From NCBI RefSeq assembly GCF_000381925.1, contig NZ_KB907307.1, positions 248,001-312,000 of the forward strand: a DNA stretch of 64,000 nt, read 5' to 3'. The notes beneath the pieces are model-generated. The model saw nothing but the letters and a program-made list of their open reading frames with translations. It did no database searches and was not told the DNA's origin. The translations under genes and the position numbers were made by a program. Below are positions 63,415 to 64,000 of this stretch, in pieces. Positions within the stretch are counted from its first letter, which is position 1, and the number at the start of each line of letters is the position of its first letter. The stretch is from Nocardia sp. BMG111209. Its GTDB lineage: Bacteria > Actinomycetota > Actinomycetes > Mycobacteriales > Mycobacteriaceae.

Positions 63415-64000
63415 TCACCGCCCGCGGAAGATCGGCGGGCGTTTCTCGGCGAAGGCGGTGAAGGCCTCCGCCATGTCGGCGGTGGCCACGTTGACGGCGA
63501 CGGCCGCGGTCTCGGCCTCCAGGGCCTCGTCGAAGCCGGTGGTCGACGCGGCGTCGAGGAGGCGTTTGGTCAGCGCCAGGGCGATGGGCGGGCCGTCGGC
63601 GAGGCGGCGGGCGTAGGCGGTGGCGGTTTCGGTGAGGCGGTCGGTGGTGGTCACCTCGGTGACGATGCCGAGGGTCTGCGCCTGTGCGGCGGTGATCGTA
63701 TCGCCCAGCAGGGCAAGGCGTTTCGCGGTGTGCAGGCCGACGATCCGGGGGAGCAGCCAGGAGCTGCCGGTGTCGGGGGACAGACCGCGCCGGACGAATA
63801 TCTGGCTGAATACCGCGTCGTCGGCGGCGATCACGAGGTCGCAGCCCAGCGCCAGGCTCATCCCGGCACCGAAGGCGGCGCCGTGTACCGCGGCGACGGC
63901 CGGTTGCGGGAGCCGGTGCAATGCGCGGAAGGCGTCGTTGATCGGGCGCATGACGGTGCTCGGGTGCTCGGTCGGCAGTCCGTCGCCGAGATCGGCGCCG
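63415..64000 (-). CDS. Enoyl-CoA hydratase/isomerase, 5' end outside the window
   Basis: The reading frame stays open to the window edge, so the gene is partial; the ATG at 63951 is internal. About 194 residues are visible. Typical crotonase features: GADL just inside the edge and HGAAFGAGMSLALGCDLVIA (in part AAFGAGMSLALGCDL) forming the oxyanion-hole region, DAVFSQIFVRRGLSPDTGSSW, and a C-terminal EAFTAFAEKRPPIFRGR tail typical of the family. Probable role in beta-oxidation or a related acyl-CoA pathway; a link to the neighbouring lipid genes is possible but not shown. Confidence 0.92.
   Translation of the reverse strand, partial: GADLGDGLPTEHPSTVMRPINDAFRALHRLPQPAVAAVHGAAFGAGMSLALGCDLVIAADDAVFSQIFVRRGLSPDTGSSWLLPRIVGLHTAKRLALLGDTITAAQAQTLGIVTEVTTTDRLTETATAYARRLADGPPIALALTKRLLDAASTTGFDEALEAETAAVAVNVATADMAEAFTAFAEKRPPIFRGR

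Overview
The window looks like a high-GC mycolate-producing actinobacterium, most plausibly Nocardia or a close relative (inference). Reasons: strong G/C wobble bias, a very large modular NRPS locus, a PapA-type acyltransferase beside a reducing type I PKS and an MMPL exporter, and a secreted antigen-85/mycolyltransferase-like esterase. No rRNA, tRNA, insertion sequence or CRISPR array was recognised.

Region 1 (1-33279, + strand) is the 3' part of a giant NRPS locus. Two translationally coupled genes carry nine A domains. The first gene is cut by the left window edge and reads A'-T / C-A-T / C-A-nMT-T / C-A-nMT-T. The second (about 6840 aa) reads C-A-T / C-A-T-E / C-A-T-E / C-A-T / C-A-nMT-T-TE. 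If the line is collinear, the visible C-terminal part of the peptide is Thr(tentative)-X-(NMe)X-(NMe)X-X-D-X-D-X-X-(NMe)X, released by the terminal thioesterase. Upstream modules, an MbtH-like protein and tailoring genes must lie outside the window if they are linked.

Region 2 (33301-39037) is a set of small, mostly minus-strand genes: CorA-type divalent cation transporter, secreted lipase-like lipoprotein, a divergent DoxX-like membrane protein / HxlR regulator pair, and a two-gene ATPase + HNH nuclease cassette that resembles Septu (PtuA-PtuB) anti-phage defence but has a long N-terminal extension on the ATPase.

Region 3 (39333-49744) is a compact second biosynthetic unit. A plus-strand run encodes an O-methyltransferase with an unusual N-terminal domain, a one-module PKS (acyl ligase-ACP-KS-AT-ACP-TE, methylmalonyl-type AT, no reductive domains) and an acyl-CoA oxidase-like flavoprotein. 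A convergent minus-strand gene encodes a stand-alone homologue of the methyltransferase's N-terminal domain. The PKS contains two in-frame tandem-repeat linkers.

Region 4 (49953-64000) is a lipid-type unit. A minus-strand operon encodes a fully reducing PKS (KS-AT-DH-ER-KR-ACP), a PapA-like acyltransferase and a protein of unknown function. Divergent from it, across a 223-bp gap holding a 28-bp palindrome, is an MMPL exporter. Convergent to that come an overlapping DHA2-type MFS exporter / mycolyltransferase-like esterase pair and, at the right edge, a partial enoyl-CoA hydratase. The layout suggests synthesis, esterification and export of a complex surface or secreted lipid.
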